Below, piece after piece: positions 47,652-51,081 of a DNA stretch of 51,081 nucleotides (position 1 is its first letter; every line of letters starts with the position of its first letter). A program made the translations under genes and the position numbers. The stretch spans positions 1-51,081 of the forward strand of contig CADEDJ010000018.1 of the NCBI GenBank assembly GCA_902826055.1, written 5' to 3'. The notes beneath the pieces are model-generated. The model did not search any database. It had not been told where the DNA came from and saw nothing but the letters and a program-made list of their open reading frames with translations. Source of the DNA: an uncultured Nitrosomonas sp. GTDB taxonomy: Bacteria > Pseudomonadota > Gammaproteobacteria > Burkholderiales > Nitrosomonadaceae.

Positions 47652-49085
47652 TCACAAAATGAAATCAGTTGCATCTAATGCAATCAAACCTGACAAGCGG
47701 ATTGTCATATCGGCAATTTGATTGCCATCAATGTCAAAAAATACATTAGTAATATTACTGGGTACATTTTTCACAAATCGCACTTCTGCACCTGCACCGG
47801 TGAAAGCGGCATTGCCACGAAAAGTAAATGAAGCATTGCCAACACCCGCACCATTCGCATCAATTGCAGCAACATCAATATCATCAAGTCCATGCACGAA
47901 ATCCTTGATAACATCGATTTGGTTGGAGCTATCGGCAGCAACAAGATAAATAAAATCGTCAGCGCCACCGCCTCCGATTAATATATCGGCACCGCTTCCT
48001 CCAATGATTTTGTCAGCTCCGCCTTGTCCTTTGATATTATCGTTACCAGTATTACCAATCAGTTCATTAGCTATTGCATTACCTGTGATGATATCGACAG
48101 CGCTACCTCCGGTGGCATTCTCTATCAATACACCCTTTGCAATAGTATACCCTCCATTGATACCGTTCACGACCGATAAATATCCCCCTCCTCCAATCGC
48201 ATGAAGCAGAGTTGCAGGACGCAAATCTATTATTGCATTTTTTGTCGATGCATTAAGAATAGTGTCAATGCCGGCTGTATCCCAAATACATGAATAATAC
48301 GTTCCCGGCAAGTTAACTGCACTCAAAGTATAAACATCGTTTGCCGTATGAAAACTTGTGTTGGCACCATAAAGAAATTGCAGAGCTGCGATATCGAAAG
48401 CCATAGGCGTGCCTTCATACCCATATCCTGAAATGCTACTAGGAACCAATGGACCGTTAGGACCTAATTGCCAGCCGTCATTATAAGACATCATGGTATA
48501 GACACCCTGGTTTAAATTGAAATCGCCATAATCTTCAAAACCATTTATAACACCTGGAAAATTAGGCTGACCTCCTCCTCCTGCATCGTGAGGATGTTTT
48601 AATCCAATGGCGTGACCCAGTTCATGGATAAAAGTAATGAAGTCATAGCCGCCCTGCCGGAGACTCGTATAATCTGTTGAAAAATAAGCATCAAAATTTG
48701 CAATCGCTGCTCCTTGCTGACTAACTACTGGACCTACATCTTCACCAGGAGGAACCGATGCACCCAGATCGCCACTCGCATCGTGGTTGTTAACAGCGCC
48801 AACAATGATGTCTGCATCTGCCTGGCTGACAGCCACTCTAAAATCAATATTGCAAATATTTTCAATCAGTTCGAAAGCGCGCTGAAACGCCGCGACTTCT
48901 TGCACAGCGGTATTTGCCGTAACAGCAATACCACCAAAATCGAAAACTTCACTTCCACTTTGACCAGCAATATATACCTTCAAGCGTGTGCCCGCCATTG
49001 GATCATTCCAGTGCTTGCCCCAAAATAAACCATCAATGTATGCATTACCAGCTAATGGGCTGGCGATAGGATTAGAAAATGCCAT
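47652..49085 (-). CDS. Serralysin-like M10 metalloprotease with RTX repeats
   Basis: 477 residues. A zinc metzincin protease: H154-E155-x2-H158-x5-H164 (H-E-L-G-H-A-I-G-L-K-H) gives three zinc-binding histidines and the catalytic Glu, with the Met-turn T-M-M-S-Y-N (197-202). The C-terminal part carries glycine/aspartate RTX calcium repeats (about 344-378; G-N-T-G-N-D-N-I, G-G-A-D-K-I-I, G-G-S-G-A-D-I-L-I). The protein ends D-A-T-D-F-I-L, like the C-terminal signal of type I secretion substrates, and has no N-terminal signal peptide. No ABC/MFP/TolC transporter or protease inhibitor gene lies beside it, so its exporter must be encoded elsewhere. Confidence 0.92.
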   Translation of the reverse strand: MAFSNPIASPLAGNAYIDGLFWGKHWNDPMAGTRLKVYIAGQSGSEVFDFGGIAVTANTAVQEVAAFQRAFELIENICNIDFRVAVSQADADIIVGAVNNHDASGDLGASVPPGEDVGPVVSQQGAAIANFDAYFSTDYTSLRQGGYDFITFIHELGHAIGLKHPHDAGGGGQPNFPGVINGFEDYGDFNLNQGVYTMMSYNDGWQLGPNGPLVPSSISGYGYEGTPMAFDIAALQFLYGANTSFHTANDVYTLSAVNLPGTYYSCIWDTAGIDTILNASTKNAIIDLRPATLLHAIGGGGYLSVVNGINGGYTIAKGVLIENATGGSAVDIITGNAIANELIGNTGNDNIKGQGGADKIIGGSGADILIGGGGADDFIYLVAADSSNQIDVIKDFVHGLDDIDVAAIDANGAGVGNASFTFRGNAAFTGAGAEVRFVKNVPSNITNVFFDIDGNQIADMTIRLSGLIALDATDFIL

Positions 49086-49234
49086 TTGCTCACCATCCTC
49101 ACTATGATCCCAACTAATTGAGCCAAACTATATTCTACTCCATACAGTTCATCACTAAAATGATAGTAAGGCATTATTATAAAACCCAGTCGTTCTAAAA
49201 ATAGAGGAGGTACAAAGAACTTATTTACAAACCG

Positions 49235-50791
49235 TTATAACAAAACCTCAATCGATTTTGGAACTGTGAAATAAACTGTTGAGCCTACATTTGGTTGTGA
49301 GTTAATCCATATTTTTCCATGGTGATATTCCACCACTTTTTTACAAATCGACAATCCGATGCCGGTACCTACATACTCTCTACGAGTATGAAGTCGCTGA
49401 AAAACCTTAAAAATGCGCTCTAAATATTGTTCTTCTATGCCAATTCCATTATCAGCCACTGAGAAAACCCATTCGACAAGATTTTCTTCGATACCGATGT
49501 GAATTTTAGGCGGTTGTTCTCTTCGGAATTTAAGTGCGTTATTAATTAAGTTATTGAATAACTGAATAAGTTGAAATGGAATACCTTTTACTATTGGAAG
49601 CTTCTCATGCGTAATTACGGCATTGCACTCATTGATTACCACCAATAAATCTGTCAATACATTATTTAGTAATTTCTCGCAATCAACTTCTACCAATGCC
49701 TGATTACCGTCAATCTGCGCATAGGTTAACAAATCAGCGATCAGGGCCTGCATCCGATCAGTTCCAGAAACAACATGAGAAATCAGTGTATTAGCACGTT
49801 CATCTAATTGATGATCACTGTATTTTCTCAGCATTTGAACAAAACCGTTAATCGCGCGCAAAGGTTCTTGTAGATCATGTGTGACTACATAAGCGAATTG
49901 TTCGAGTTCGCTGTTGGAACGTACGAGTTCCTTAATTTGTGCCTGCATCTTCTCTGCCGATTGTTTATAAGTCGTAGCATCCATCCAGATTACAACGTAT
50001 TTACCGGAAAATTGCGTAGCATCAACAATCGGTACTAGGGTTGCCTCTATCCAATAAAAAAAGCCTTCAGGTGTACAATTCTTCAAACTTCCTTTCCAGA
50101 CCATACCATTAGAGATGGTATCCCATAGTGTTTTGCTAGAATCCTCGCAATAAAATGCTGAATGAATAACCCGATAATCCTGCCCTAACAGTTCTTCCGC
50201 CGAATATCCCGATATTGAACAAAATTTTTTACTGGCATAGTTTATTTTTCCACTTGTATTGGTTATCGCCAAACCAACATGCTGACCTACTGCGTTTTCA
50301 ATCGATTGAGCGTCTTGTAGCAATAGTACTTGGGCATCTGCAGCTTGTTCTCGCTGCAATCGGAATGCAATATCATTGGCTATATTTTGCAAGTAAATAG
50401 CATCTTCATTTTCTGACCATTTTATGAAGCTGATATCTTTATAAAAAAGACTCACCTGACCACAATTTTTACCGTCTATCAAAATCGGAGCAGAAAATTT
50501 AGACGCTAAAGGATACGGAAAATTATCTGATTTATAACACTTATCATGAATCTCTATCAAAGGAAAAAAATGGTCATCCTGACTCCATACCAAGCTCATT
50601 TTCTTGATAATAATCGGGCACAACTCATCCACTAACTGAACTCTCTGTATTGCTCGCGAAATCTCATAGAGATGTAAGAATTTAACAGATTTTTCCTGGC
50701 TTTCAGTTTCATTCATACGGCAAATATAAATAAGTTGTAAATAAGGTCTCACTTCATAATTAAAGATACTTACTGAGTCATTTGCGCTCAA
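49235..50791 (-). CDS. Soluble PAS-domain histidine kinase
   Basis: 518 residues from a TTG; a shorter form could start at the ATG at 50716. No membrane helix, so cytoplasmic. Order: a GAF-like sensory region (about 36-150), a PAS domain (about 165-275; I-T-N-T-S-G-K-I-N-Y-A-S-K-K-F), a short coiled coil, the dimerisation domain with the phosphorylatable H305 (Y-V-V-T-H-D-L-Q-E-P-L-R-A), and a GHKL ATPase (N box near 414-418, D447-N-G-I-G-I, G-T-G-I-G-L). The H-box type is that of phytochrome-like and cyanobacterial-style kinases. The GAF assignment is weak. No response regulator gene is adjacent. Confidence 0.9.
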   Translation of the reverse strand: MSANDSVSIFNYEVRPYLQLIYICRMNETESQEKSVKFLHLYEISRAIQRVQLVDELCPIIIKKMSLVWSQDDHFFPLIEIHDKCYKSDNFPYPLASKFSAPILIDGKNCGQVSLFYKDISFIKWSENEDAIYLQNIANDIAFRLQREQAADAQVLLLQDAQSIENAVGQHVGLAITNTSGKINYASKKFCSISGYSAEELLGQDYRVIHSAFYCEDSSKTLWDTISNGMVWKGSLKNCTPEGFFYWIEATLVPIVDATQFSGKYVVIWMDATTYKQSAEKMQAQIKELVRSNSELEQFAYVVTHDLQEPLRAINGFVQMLRKYSDHQLDERANTLISHVVSGTDRMQALIADLLTYAQIDGNQALVEVDCEKLLNNVLTDLLVVINECNAVITHEKLPIVKGIPFQLIQLFNNLINNALKFRREQPPKIHIGIEENLVEWVFSVADNGIGIEEQYLERIFKVFQRLHTRREYVGTGIGLSICKKVVEYHHGKIWINSQPNVGSTVYFTVPKSIEVLL

Positions 50792-50949
50792 ACAAGCAAG
50801 TTAAATTGTTTCTTTTAGTGTTATTCCAAGCCTTTCAAATATCAAATAATACCCCCACTTGATTGTCAATATTGAACAAAATAAGTGGATCCACTCATTG
50901 CAAAAATATAACAACAGGCTACCCTTAAACACGTAGAAAAGAGTCTACA

Positions 50950-50977
50950 TTGCATCAATCAAAAAATTTTGATGCAA
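50950..50977. repeat. Short inverted repeat upstream of the right-edge gene
   Basis: TTGCATCAA (50950-50958) pairs with TTGATGCAA (50969-50977), 10-base A/T-rich loop. It lies about 50 bases before the ATG at 51028 and may be an operator or an RNA hairpin in the leader. No protein-binding consensus was recognised. Confidence 0.4.
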
Positions 50978-51027
50978 CGAGAAATCTATGCATTATGTTA
51001 CTTAATTAAACAAAATGGAGGATTATG

Positions 51028-51081
51028 ATGGCAACAACATACGGCACGACGAGTGCGAGTACGAGCGCGAATTATGACATG
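51028..51081 (+). CDS. Start of a Ser/Thr-rich protein gene (cut by window edge)
   Basis: ATG at 51028, with a second ATG directly before it at 51025, follows a strong ribosome site (TGGAGG, 51016-51021). The visible part begins M-A-T-T-Y-G-T-T-S-A-S-T-S-A-N and continues beyond the window. The sequence is low in complexity and has no hydrophobic signal peptide in its first 17 residues. Only 18 residues are visible, so no family can be assigned. Secreted or surface proteins exported without an N-terminal signal can look like this, but that is inference. Confidence 0.6.
   Translation, partial: MATTYGTTSASTSANYDM

Overview
The window looks like a chromosomal segment of a low-GC betaproteobacterium, most likely an autotrophic, Nitrosomonas-type ammonia oxidiser. 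This is an inference from three things: the betaproteobacterial order leuC-leuD-leuB-asd-fimV-truA-trpF-trpB-trpA-accD-folC-SPOR-cvpA-purF-metZ, a proteobacterial phosphoribulokinase (Calvin cycle), and the cluster of polA, a DUF2782 protein and a fructosamine-kinase-like-fold homoserine kinase. No rRNA, tRNA, CRISPR array or phage was seen.

Left edge (1-3.3 kb): this is the accessory part. It holds the 3' end of an IS1380-type transposase, a gene for an unusual two-receiver LuxR-type response regulator, about 0.7 kb without recognisable genes, and a decayed IS3-family element (2469-3289). That element stops four bases short of the polA stop codon and has lost the middle of its transposase.

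3.3-13 kb: polA is transcribed leftward. A LOG-family nucleotide hydrolase, a DUF2782 protein, thrB and a membrane protein with a C-terminal zinc-binding tail run rightward. uvrD and prk follow leftward, after a 546-base gap holding a tiny ORF and a strong 16-bp hairpin.

13-20 kb: this region is rich in envelope and secreted proteins. In order it has a broken secreted-protein gene, a glycine-zipper putative lipoprotein, a small membrane protein, a TIGR04073 (exosortase-associated) protein, a long AT-rich gap, a secreted glycoside-hydrolase-like protein, motA and motB, and a membrane-anchored methyltransferase overlapping motB.

20-43.6 kb: this is the housekeeping core, almost all leftward. 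cysS is divergent from the tandem cyclophilins ppiA and ppiB. A long run then covers methionine (metZ), purine (purF), fatty acid (accD), folate (folC), tryptophan (trpF-B-A), aspartate-family (asd) and leucine (leuC-D-B) synthesis, plus truA and fimV, and ends with an MFS transporter, a zinc-ribbon membrane protein, a flavoprotein and a DUF2909 protein.

43.6-51 kb: miaA and a BON-domain lipoprotein run rightward. dapD and dapC (lysine and peptidoglycan precursors), a serralysin-like RTX metalloprotease and a soluble PAS histidine kinase run leftward. A Ser/Thr-rich gene begins at the right edge. I found no clearly new multi-gene system. The best candidates for a second look are the two-receiver regulator with complementary active-site losses, the secreted hydrolase/TIGR04073 region, the membrane-protein/zinc-tail fusion, the motB-overlapping methyltransferase, and the hairpin near 9.45 kb.
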